This document shows positions 1 through 5,041 of a stretch of 5,041 nucleotides of DNA, one piece after another. The translations under genes and the position numbers were made by a program. The stretch spans positions 1 to 5,041 of the forward strand of contig JAHEDF010000334.1 of assembly GCA_024641365.1 (NCBI GenBank), in the 5' to 3' direction. The number at the start of each line of letters is the position of its first letter. Position 1 is the first letter of the stretch. Under the pieces are notes generated by a model. The model did no database searches, had not been told where the DNA came from, and saw nothing but the letters and a program-made list of their open reading frames with translations. This stretch comes from Planctomycetota bacterium. GTDB lineage: Bacteria > Planctomycetota > UBA11346.

Positions 1-392
1 CTGGACCAGATTTGGCGCGTGAAGGACTTATCCGCCCAAGTGCTTCGTGGCATTATGCACATTTCTCGGACCCACAAAATTTTGTGAAAGGTTCTATCAT
101 GCCACCTTATCCATGGCTTATTACCAATGACATGGATTTGTCTGATGTGAAAACTAAATTTACTGTTTTGGCTAGTTCGCCCATGTACACGCCCTACTCA
201 CGTGCCGACATTGAAAATGCCGAAGCAAACGCACAAGACGAGGCAAAAATAGTTGCCAACCAATTACGCAAAGAAATGGGTAGCGAAGCCAGCAAACTAC
301 CGCCAGATATAGATAAAAAAGAAGTCATTGCCCTTATTGCCTATCTTCAACGCCTAGGCACCGATTTGAAAAAGGCAGGAAAGGTTAATTAA
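1..392 (+). CDS. ccoO: Cytochrome c oxidase cbb3-type subunit II, C-terminal part (5' end outside window)
   Basis: This is the membrane-anchored monoheme cytochrome c subunit of the cbb3 oxidase, which carries electrons toward the catalytic subunit CcoN on the periplasmic side. The reading frame is open from the left edge (first full codon at 3), so the N-terminal membrane anchor and the CxxCH heme site lie outside the window. What remains is diagnostic: GPDLAR near the start, then the MPPYPWL motif whose Met (codon 99-101) corresponds to the distal heme ligand in the family. A charged linker follows, and the tail VIALIAYLQRLGTDL closely matches the family C-terminus. A TTG at 12 is an internal Leu codon, not a start. 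ccoQ begins three bases after the stop. Only the truncation by the window edge is unusual. Identification is very secure. Confidence 0.95.
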   Translation, partial: GPDLAREGLIRPSASWHYAHFSDPQNFVKGSIMPPYPWLITNDMDLSDVKTKFTVLASSPMYTPYSRADIENAEANAQDEAKIVANQLRKEMGSEASKLPPDIDKKEVIALIAYLQRLGTDLKKAGKVN

Positions 393-395
393 TCT

Positions 396-578
396 ATGTT
401 AAAAGAATTAATCGGTGATCACGGCAGCATTTTACCACAACTTGCGTTGGTGTTATTTTTTCTCATCGCCATTATCGTGGTCATTTATATCATTACTGAT
501 CGCAGACGAGGACATCGCCAACATATGGAATCTATGCCACTCGATGATGGCACGCCTGTAGAGAAAGATAAGCAATGA
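396..578 (+). CDS. ccoQ: cbb3 oxidase small subunit CcoQ/FixQ
   Basis: This is a 60-residue single-pass membrane protein. In known cbb3 oxidases the CcoQ subunit has no cofactor and stabilises the complex, especially the association of CcoP. A hydrophobic segment spans roughly residues 13-33 (leucine, isoleucine and valine rich). It is followed by the basic stretch DRRRGHR, which by the positive-inside rule puts the C-terminus in the cytoplasm, and then an acidic tail. Sequence conservation in this family is low, so the call rests on size, topology and position between ccoO and ccoP. A purine-rich AGGAAAGG (377-384) inside the ccoO end, about 11 bases before the ATG, can serve as ribosome binding site. 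The stop overlaps the ccoP start by four bases (ATGA). Confidence 0.82.
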   Translation: MLKELIGDHGSILPQLALVLFFLIAIIVVIYIITDRRRGHRQHMESMPLDDGTPVEKDKQ

Positions 579-1180
579 GCGATAGCACCACAAATAATAC
601 ACATCATGTGCATGATGACGCTGAGCCATTACATATGTTTGATGGTATTGCCGAGATGGATAATAATCCACCACGTTGGTTAATGGCCGCTTTGTTGGTC
701 ACGGTGATGTGGAGCGCGTGGTATGTCGCACATTATCATTTAGGTACAGCTAAATTAGGTGCCGATAAATGGCGCGATGACATGGCTGCGCTCGCGGAAT
801 TACGCGCACAAAATGATACCGAAATGCCCGATGAAGCGACTATGCGGCAATTATCCTCGGCACCTGAACGCATTGCTCGTGGCAAAACATTATTTGCTAC
901 TTTCGAGTGCATCAATTGTCACGGCGAAGATGCGACTGGTAAAGATCAAGGGCCTAATCTACGTGACCGCTGGTGGATCCATGGTTCCACCATGACTGAC
1001 ATCGCAAAAATTATTCATGATGGTGCTAATAACAACGCGATGCCCGCGCAAAAGGGTAAATTATCAAATCAAGATATCGCCAATTTGGCAATTTTTATTG
1101 TCGATTTAAATCGACAAGGCGAACGTTCAGGACGGCAGCCTGATCCGTCACGAGAAAAAGAACAGCCAATTAATTATTAA
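575..1180 (+). CDS. ccoP: cbb3 oxidase subunit III, short single-heme form of CcoP
   Basis: This membrane-anchored c-type cytochrome subunit accepts electrons from soluble or membrane cytochromes and passes them to CcoO and CcoN. Residues 1-20 are polar and His-rich (H10, H11, H13). The N-terminal CcoP signature FDGIAEMDNNPPRW (residues 22-35) leads into one membrane helix (about 36-56). After a charged linker comes a cytochrome c domain with one heme site, CINCH (C112, C115, H116), and a probable distal ligand Met156 in NAMPA. The tail past about residue 180 is hydrophilic. At 201 residues it is about two thirds of the usual length of around 300, and only one CxxCH is present; the classical proteobacterial protein has two hemes. 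The frame is clean and reaches a normal stop, so this looks like a genuine short form rather than a truncation. Start: ATG overlapping the ccoQ stop. Confidence 0.93.
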   Translation: MSDSTTNNTHHVHDDAEPLHMFDGIAEMDNNPPRWLMAALLVTVMWSAWYVAHYHLGTAKLGADKWRDDMAALAELRAQNDTEMPDEATMRQLSSAPERIARGKTLFATFECINCHGEDATGKDQGPNLRDRWWIHGSTMTDIAKIIHDGANNNAMPAQKGKLSNQDIANLAIFIVDLNRQGERSGRQPDPSREKEQPINY

Positions 1181-1189
1181 ACTGAATTT

Positions 1190-1193
1190 GGAG
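1190..1193 (+). promoter_or_regulatory. Ribosome binding site that sets the fixH-like start at TTG 1200
   Basis: GGAG lies in the 19-base gap after the ccoP stop. Three in-frame starts compete: TTG 1188, ATG 1194 and TTG 1200. The GGAG overlaps or precedes TTG 1188, abuts ATG 1194 with no spacing, and sits six bases before TTG 1200. That spacing fits normal initiation, so TTG 1200 is preferred even though it is not ATG. Confidence 0.6.
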
Positions 1194-1199
1194 ATGATT

Positions 1200-1694
1200 T
1201 TGTCCACAGAACAACAGCAGGCGCCTCCTGATAAAAAGCGGTCATTTAATTGGTGGCCGTGGTCGCCGCTGTTTGTCATCGGCGCTGCTGCCATAGCGAA
1301 TGGCGCTATGTTTATCATGGCAAATGATGTGCGCCCACAAAAAGTTGAAGAACAGCCCTATGTCGCTAGTTCACGAATTGATGGCGAAAAAATTGCTGCT
1401 GAACAATTTTCCAAACGTGGCTTTACATTACTCATAAAAGCCACCGATCCATTATCGATAACTTTATCAATTCCTGAAAATGCTGATGAGACTGCTCCTG
1501 CAAAAATTTTTCTTTATCGCCCAGATAGTGCCGCTCATGACCAGGAATTAACCTGGGATAACCCAACAAAACCTTTTCCAATTACCTTGTCAAAACCTGG
1601 TATGTGGCGCATTCGATTAACCATGCTGGATAATAATGGAACAGAAATGCGCGCGGAAAGTGCCATCGATACCATTGCGGTAACAACACCATGA
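1200..1694 (+). CDS. FixH/CcoH-like cbb3 oxidase assembly protein
   Basis: A 164-residue single-pass membrane protein. FixH/CcoH proteins take part in maturation and stability of the cbb3 complex. The N-terminus is short, polar and basic (QQAPPDKKRS). The WWPW motif (residues 18-21) then precedes a membrane helix at about 22-41, an arrangement typical of FixH. The following segment (PYVASSRIDGEKIAAEQFSKRGF) sits where the family has its D-Y-Y-K-type motif, although the tyrosine pair is not conserved here. The remainder looks like a periplasmic beta-sandwich domain with alternating hydrophobic residues, ending near AIDTIAVTTP. Start chosen at TTG 1200 because GGAG at 1190-1193 is correctly spaced for it. 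The stop overlaps the next gene by four bases. Identification rests on topology, the WPW motif and position after ccoP; sequence similarity to model FixH proteins is loose. Confidence 0.75.
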   Translation: MSTEQQQAPPDKKRSFNWWPWSPLFVIGAAAIANGAMFIMANDVRPQKVEEQPYVASSRIDGEKIAAEQFSKRGFTLLIKATDPLSITLSIPENADETAPAKIFLYRPDSAAHDQELTWDNPTKPFPITLSKPGMWRIRLTMLDNNGTEMRAESAIDTIAVTTP

Positions 1695-2062
1695 TGTCAA
1701 CAAATGCTGAACGTGCGATCAATCTCGTTGTGCTTTTAGCGCAACACAGCGCTAGCCCTGTTACCAGCGTGCAAATTGAACAAGCCCTCCACGTGCCAAC
1801 TGGTTCACTGTCAGACATAATAAATCACTTACATAAGGCGCAGATTATTCAAACACCTCGTGGACCATTAGGTGGATATTCACTTTTGCGACGACCCGAG
1901 TCATTGACATTTTATGATATTATTCGCGCCATAGATGATGCGCGGGATTCTCAACGGCTATCAGTCGTTGATGCCGCACCAATGCATCCACTCCATGATG
2001 CTCGCACCCAATTAGATGCCACTTACCGTGCTACCACCATCGCTCAATACATGCGTGACTAG
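1691..2062 (+). CDS. Rrf2-family transcriptional regulator lacking Fe-S cysteines
   Basis: A 123-residue winged helix-turn-helix protein. Residues 6-45 match the first helices and recognition helix of Rrf2 proteins. The wing and following motif are classic: TPRGPLGGYSLLRRPESLTFYDIIRAID (about 55-82), equivalent to the RGxxGGY...LARxxxxIxLxDI pattern. The family includes IscR, NsrR and RirA, which sense Fe-S status, NO or iron through a cluster held by three Cys in the C-terminal third. Here there is no cysteine at all. The corresponding stretch reads APMHPLHDARTQLDA (96-110), which by eye aligns with the usual CPxxPxCxLRG, placing Ala96 and His102 at Cys positions. It may be cluster-free or use another ligand. 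The ATGATG start overlaps the fixH stop, and no clear Shine-Dalgarno is visible, so translation is probably coupled. An autoregulatory or oxidase-regulating role is inferred from position. Confidence 0.86.
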   Translation: MMSTNAERAINLVVLLAQHSASPVTSVQIEQALHVPTGSLSDIINHLHKAQIIQTPRGPLGGYSLLRRPESLTFYDIIRAIDDARDSQRLSVVDAAPMHPLHDARTQLDATYRATTIAQYMRD

Positions 2063-2119
2063 GTTCATAGCTCATAACTGCAACGCTCTAAATAGCGGCA
2101 CAGAACGAGAAATAATTTT
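2063..2119 (+). other. 57-base gap before the radical SAM gene, with a weak inverted repeat
   Basis: This is the only sizeable gap in the plus-strand gene set. It contains CGCT (2084-2087) and AGCG (2094-2097) around a six-base spacer, with TGC (2079-2081) and GCA (2098-2100) extending the symmetry after a two-base bulge. It is small enough to occur by chance. It could be an operator or a minor promoter region for the radical SAM gene, but no convincing -35/-10 pair is visible. GAGA at 2107-2110 is the best, though weak, ribosome binding site for the ATG at 2120. Confidence 0.2.
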
Positions 2120-3208
2120 ATGCAACCAACATTCGATTTTCATCATGCTCCATTTATAGTAATCTGGGAAGCAACACGTTCCTGTGATTTAGCATGTCAC
2201 CATTGTCGCGCTGAAGCAGCGCCACACAGGGATCCGTTGGAATTAAATCACCAAGAAGCGATATCTTTATTAAATCATGTGCGTGAAGAATTTGGTCCGG
2301 TATTATTTGTTCTAACCGGCGGTGATCCACTCAAACGCACTGATTTACATGTATTAATTCGCCATGGTACTGCACTTGGTTTACGTATGACCATTACGCC
2401 ATCGGTAACGCCATTATTAACAGATGATGCTTTAGAGCAATTAGCTCAAAGCGGTATTAAACGTATCGCGATGAGTTTAGATGGGGCCGATGCTGAAACG
2501 CATGATACATTTCGTGGCGTAATTGGTACATTTGCTCGTACTATTAGCGCTATCAGAACAGCCCAGAAATTAGGTATGGAATGTCAAATTAATACCACTG
2601 TTTCAAAACATAATTTACAACAAGTGCCAGACATTGCAAAATTAGTTGGTTGGCTTGATGCAACATTGTGGTCTGTTTTCCAGGTCGTTCCAACAGGTCG
2701 CGCAGCTGCCAGTAACGATGCCGTCGTGCCAAGCGCGGTCGAACAGGAAAAATTATATCGCTTATTAGCAGACATTGCACTTAATTCGGAAACATCTTTT
2801 GATATTAAAACGACTGCAGGCCAACCATATTATCGTGTACTCAGTCAAGAACGCGCACGGCGCGGAAATCCCCCTACCACGCGGCGCTCATTACGAGCGC
2901 CACGCGGTGTTAATGATGGTAACGGATTTGTATTTATTTCTCACACCGGTGACATCAGCCCATCAGGATTTTTACCCGTCGTTGCGGGCAACGTTCGTAC
3001 GCATTCGCTAGCAACCGTATATCGCCATCATGATTTATTTACGCGACTTCGGCATCCACATTCATTTGCCGGAAAATGTGGGTATTGTGAATACAATGAT
3101 CGCTGTGGCGGTAGCCGCAGCCGAACGTATGCGATTACAGGCGATCCATTTGCAAGTGACCCAACCTGTATTTATCAACCAAAGACACCGCTGGCTGCAG
3201 TAAAATAA
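2120..3208 (+). CDS. Radical SAM/SPASM-domain protein (TIGR04053-like; related to heme-synthesis AhbD/NirJ type enzymes)
   Basis: A 362-residue cytoplasmic radical SAM enzyme. The N-terminal segment PFIVIWEATRSC leads into the SAM-binding cluster motif CxxxCxxC (C22, C26, C29). Further core motifs are LTGGDPL (65-71, SAM contact), SLDGADAETHDTFRG (119-133) and INTTVSKHN (157-165). The C-terminal part has GVNDGNGFVFISHTGDISPSGF (about 263-284) and a SPASM-type group of four cysteines, C320, C323, C329 and C350 (CxxCx5C...C), expected to hold one auxiliary 4Fe-4S cluster. From memory this matches the TIGR04053 radical SAM/SPASM family, whose reaction I do not know to be established; AhbD and NirJ, which modify heme precursors, are relatives. 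No precursor peptide gene is visible beside it, which argues mildly against RiPP maturation. Its place after the cbb3 genes suggests a link to heme or redox metabolism, but that is inference. Confidence 0.92.
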   Translation: MQPTFDFHHAPFIVIWEATRSCDLACHHCRAEAAPHRDPLELNHQEAISLLNHVREEFGPVLFVLTGGDPLKRTDLHVLIRHGTALGLRMTITPSVTPLLTDDALEQLAQSGIKRIAMSLDGADAETHDTFRGVIGTFARTISAIRTAQKLGMECQINTTVSKHNLQQVPDIAKLVGWLDATLWSVFQVVPTGRAAASNDAVVPSAVEQEKLYRLLADIALNSETSFDIKTTAGQPYYRVLSQERARRGNPPTTRRSLRAPRGVNDGNGFVFISHTGDISPSGFLPVVAGNVRTHSLATVYRHHDLFTRLRHPHSFAGKCGYCEYNDRCGGSRSRTYAITGDPFASDPTCIYQPKTPLAAVK

Positions 3209-3209
3209 A

Positions 3210-4748
3210 TTATGGAGTAGAAGTAGCCGGTTGTGGCACAGCCACTAATTGTTTGAGCGCTTCAACTTGATCGGTTTGCACACGCTGACCATCGCGCCAT
3301 AAATCGACAACACTCAGCGGACCAGGTTGTAAAACGCGTAGTGCGACTTGATCTGGACTAATGGTCCAACGTCCAATGGTGCGGTCAGTTGGCCAATTAA
3401 TATTTGTATATACGACATAGACTAATTCTGAACAAACTATACTATCGATGGTTTCTACATCAAAATTGAAATCATACGGTTTACCAATTTGCCGCAGCGC
3501 ACGTAAAATTACAGCACGGCGTTCATCGTCAGATAATTGCTTGCAACGTATAACGCACAGATCATCAATATTTAAAAAGCGCGCAAGCGGGCTTGCCTGC
3601 ACATCATCGCGCAATGCTTCTACCACTCCATTCCCAGCGAGAATCGCTTCGTGATATTGAGCTACCAATGGATCATTCCAAATACCCAGCTTTTGTAATT
3701 GTTCAGCGGTTCCAACCCAAATAGCAACATGACCGAAAAATCCTGGGATAAATTTATCGGTTAAGCGAAAAGGTGTCTTTTCTAATAAAATATCCCCTGG
3801 TTGCAAAACGGCACGTACGTCATTTTCAATTTTTTCACTTCCATACATCTTACCACGGCGATAAGCAACCAAGCCGACGGTATTACCAAAACTTTTCGAG
3901 ACACCGTTCATCATTTCATCACCGATTTCTCTAAAATCCGACTTTACCAATACCGCTGATTGAACGATGGCTTCTTTTTGCGGCACACGCCGCGTTTTAC
4001 TTAAAATAGCCCCACTGGGACTTGCTGCGATTCTTTCACGCAGCCATACAATTTGCTCATCTTTACTGGCTTCCCACCACGGACCTGCTTCACGAATATC
4101 ACGCAGCGTACGATAAATTTCAGTGCGTTGCGCGTACGATAAATAACTACGTATAATTCCATCAACCTGATCTTCAGGCACGCCAAGTCCACTATCGCCT
4201 TGATTTAATGCTTTGCGAATAGGTTCGTTGTCTAACACTAATTCACAATTTAATAAAAATGTATCATATAATGCTAATGAGGCGACTGCTGATAATGCGA
4301 TCCCCTGGGTGCGGATTTCCGCATCTGGTGTTAACACGTTTTGTTTTGCACAATTCTTTTTATCTGTTTCACGCCATTGATTATGTTTGGCCGCCGTCAT
4401 TGAAATAACTTGTACGGATTGCAACAAGTCCGCAAAACTAACGTGTAAATTTTCTAGTGTTTTTCCAGTCAGCGGCTGTTTTGCATCTGTTAATAAACGA
4501 GCCGCTGCTACGGCCTCTAAAAAATTCTGCTTACGTTCTATGAGCAGCTGTTCGTCATAAGCAAAGGTTACGACACTGCGGCGCAAATAGGCCTGTTGAT
4601 CATTTGATGATTTTGCCGCTGCTAAATCCTGCCAAAAAGATGATTCTGCGATATCGCGATCATACGATGATAACGATCGCGAACTACAGGTGCTGATAAT
4701 CAGCATGCTGATGATGACAAACACGATGATAAAAAGACGTATGTACAT
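3210..4748 (-). CDS. YiiX/YebB-like (peptidase C92) cysteine hydrolase, membrane- or lipid-anchored, with a long N-terminal domain
   Basis: A 512-residue protein in two parts. Residues 1-20 form a hydrophobic export signal ending at Cys21 (ISTC-SS). This resembles a lipobox, though Thr just before Cys is unusual, so lipidation is uncertain. Residues about 25-310 are mostly helical and polar, with no family I recognise. Residues about 315-480 carry the permuted papain-like NlpC/P60 fold: PGDILLE (317-323), GHVAIWVG with probable catalytic His340, VVEAL with Glu377, KPYDFNFD (423-430) and VCSELVY with probable nucleophile Cys439. The His-before-Cys order is the mark of the permuted group; members are thought to cleave amide or thioester bonds, but the substrate here is unknown. 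The open frame extends upstream to an ATG at 4883. I chose 4748 because the signal sequence starts there and the extra 45 residues include a palindrome. The ribosome binding site is weak at either start. Convergent with the radical SAM gene. Confidence 0.85.
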   Translation of the reverse strand: MYIRLFIIVFVIISMLIISTCSSRSLSSYDRDIAESSFWQDLAAAKSSNDQQAYLRRSVVTFAYDEQLLIERKQNFLEAVAAARLLTDAKQPLTGKTLENLHVSFADLLQSVQVISMTAAKHNQWRETDKKNCAKQNVLTPDAEIRTQGIALSAVASLALYDTFLLNCELVLDNEPIRKALNQGDSGLGVPEDQVDGIIRSYLSYAQRTEIYRTLRDIREAGPWWEASKDEQIVWLRERIAASPSGAILSKTRRVPQKEAIVQSAVLVKSDFREIGDEMMNGVSKSFGNTVGLVAYRRGKMYGSEKIENDVRAVLQPGDILLEKTPFRLTDKFIPGFFGHVAIWVGTAEQLQKLGIWNDPLVAQYHEAILAGNGVVEALRDDVQASPLARFLNIDDLCVIRCKQLSDDERRAVILRALRQIGKPYDFNFDVETIDSIVCSELVYVVYTNINWPTDRTIGRWTISPDQVALRVLQPGPLSVVDLWRDGQRVQTDQVEALKQLVAVPQPATSTP

Positions 4749-4940
4749 GGTGCTGTTTCTAATACGTAACAGAAAAATACCACCCTGGTTTGCGGGTATC
4801 GTGGAATGGGGAAGCGTTTGCTGGCTGGTTATTACCAATTCCAGAGCTCCGAAGGAGCTCTGGAGATTTAATGTGACAGTCATGTTATTCGGGCAACTAT
4901 CATATTATTCTGGCATCTCGTTCTATTCCCACAATGATTT
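4749..4940. other. Non-coding region upstream of the hydrolase gene
   Basis: No coding region is supported on either strand here. On the minus strand it should hold the promoter and leader of the hydrolase gene. A loose candidate promoter on that strand is TTGCCC (4892-4897) as -35 with ATTAAA (4868-4873) as -10, 18 bases apart, which would place the palindrome at 4841-4863 just downstream of the transcription start. The match is weak. An open frame on the plus strand across this stretch has no ribosome binding site and antisense overlap with the hydrolase signal sequence. Confidence 0.3.
4841..4863. repeat. Perfect 10-bp palindrome with a GAA loop upstream of the hydrolase gene
   Basis: Arms CCAGAGCTCC (4841-4850) and GGAGCTCTGG (4854-4863) are perfectly complementary around GAA, and T4840-A4864 adds an eleventh pair. 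The centre, CTCC-GAA-GGAG, recalls short dispersed repeats I associate with Planctomycetes, Verrucomicrobia and Bacteroidetes. It lies 93-115 bases before the chosen start of the minus-strand gene, so it could form a hairpin in its leader. Neither side has a proper T-run, so a normal intrinsic terminator is unlikely. Confidence 0.7.
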
Positions 4941-4942
4941 TT

Positions 4943-5041
4943 GAGCGCCAACGGCGCGACCTATAAGAGCCTGGGGCAGCGCCCAAGGTAAAATGCACAC
5001 ATACAGAATGAGGGCTGAAGGCCCGATCCATATTGCGCATG
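4943..5041. repeat. Cluster of three short GC-rich palindromes, probably part of a dispersed repeat running past the window edge
   Basis: Three hairpins occur in 80 bases. GCGCC (4945-4949) pairs with GGCGC (4953-4957) around AAC. CCT-GGGC (4970-4977, one mismatch) pairs with GCCC-AGG (4981-4988) around AGC. GGGCT (5012-5016) pairs with GGCCC (5020-5024, one G-T) around GAA. All have three-base loops and are GC-rich in otherwise AT-rich DNA. The region has stops in the frame that reads ERQRRDL then EPGAAPKVK, so it is not a gene, but that word pattern resembles spurious ORFs I recall from repeat copies in Planctomycetes, Verrucomicrobia and Bacteroidetes. Repeat status cannot be proved from one copy. 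Confidence 0.5.

Noticed and set aside
575..1180. CcoP shortened by a frameshift
   Set aside because: The heme domain is complete with a distal Met, the tail is hydrophilic and ordinary, and the next gene has its own well-placed start; no second CxxCH is seen in the other frames after 1100.
1582..1818. Minus-strand open frame across the fixH/rrf2 junction
   Set aside because: It is antisense to two well-supported genes and its translation is cysteine- and tryptophan-scattered with no family resemblance.
2584..3011. Short open frames in other phases within the radical SAM gene
   Set aside because: The radical SAM motifs run continuously through this stretch in the main frame, so these are shadows.
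3233..3256. GTGGC-ACA-GCCAC hairpin followed by a loose T-rich stretch, possible plus-strand terminator after the radical SAM gene
   Set aside because: The stem is only five pairs, the T-run is broken (TAATTGTTT), and it lies in the coding end of the opposite gene, so chance is likely.
4841..4863. Minus-strand hairpin read as a stable C(UUCG)G tetraloop or an intrinsic terminator
   Set aside because: The palindrome has an odd length, so the arms in register leave a UUC loop, not UUCG closed by C-G; no T-run follows on either strand.
4749..4883. Hydrolase start at ATG 4883
   Set aside because: There is no ribosome binding site before it, it would bury the export signal 45 residues inside the protein, and the added part is repeat-like.
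4690..4944. Plus-strand open frame of 84 codons antisense to the hydrolase start
   Set aside because: It overlaps the hydrolase signal sequence antisense, runs through the palindrome, has no ribosome binding site and no recognisable motif.
1..5041. CRISPR array, tRNA or rRNA genes, riboswitch, or a new defence system
   Set aside because: I saw no regularly spaced direct repeats, no tRNA cloverleaf and no rRNA stretch, and the genes belong to respiration, regulation and envelope hydrolysis.

Overview
The window carries the 3' half of a cytochrome cbb3 oxidase operon on the plus strand, followed by a convergent gene for a large cell-envelope cysteine hydrolase on the minus strand. The right-hand end holds no gene I can support but has a cluster of short palindromes.

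Layout. Positions 1-392 are the C-terminal end of CcoO (cbb3 subunit II, cut by the window edge). CcoQ follows at 396-578 and CcoP at 575-1180. A FixH/CcoH-like assembly protein is at 1200-1694, an Rrf2-type regulator at 1691-2062, and a radical SAM/SPASM protein at 2120-3208. The first five are packed with gaps of 3 to 19 bases or 4-base ATGA overlaps, so they are very probably one transcript. The radical SAM gene follows after 57 bases and is probably read with them. At 3210-4748 (minus) lies a YiiX/YebB-like (peptidase C92) hydrolase with an N-terminal membrane or lipoprotein signal. Its stop codon is one base from that of the radical SAM gene. From 4749 to 5041 there are four palindromes with three-base loops, resembling dispersed palindromic repeats.

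How the genes work together. CcoO and CcoP pass electrons from periplasmic cytochrome c to the oxygen-reducing subunit CcoN (expected just left of the window). CcoQ is the small stabilising subunit and FixH an assembly factor. The Rrf2 protein probably regulates the operon or a linked redox or metal response, but it has no cysteine and so cannot bind an Fe-S cluster in the usual way. The radical SAM protein may serve cofactor (perhaps heme) metabolism, but its substrate is not known from this sequence.

Organism. The genes indicate a Gram-negative bacterium able to respire at low oxygen, with moderately AT-rich DNA. CcoP is a short one-heme form, unlike the two-heme CcoP typical of alpha-, beta- and gammaproteobacteria. 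CcoG is absent between ccoP and ccoH. The palindromes recall repeats I associate with Planctomycetes, Verrucomicrobia and Bacteroidetes. Together these hint at a lineage outside the classical proteobacterial cbb3 models, but I cannot name the phylum with confidence.
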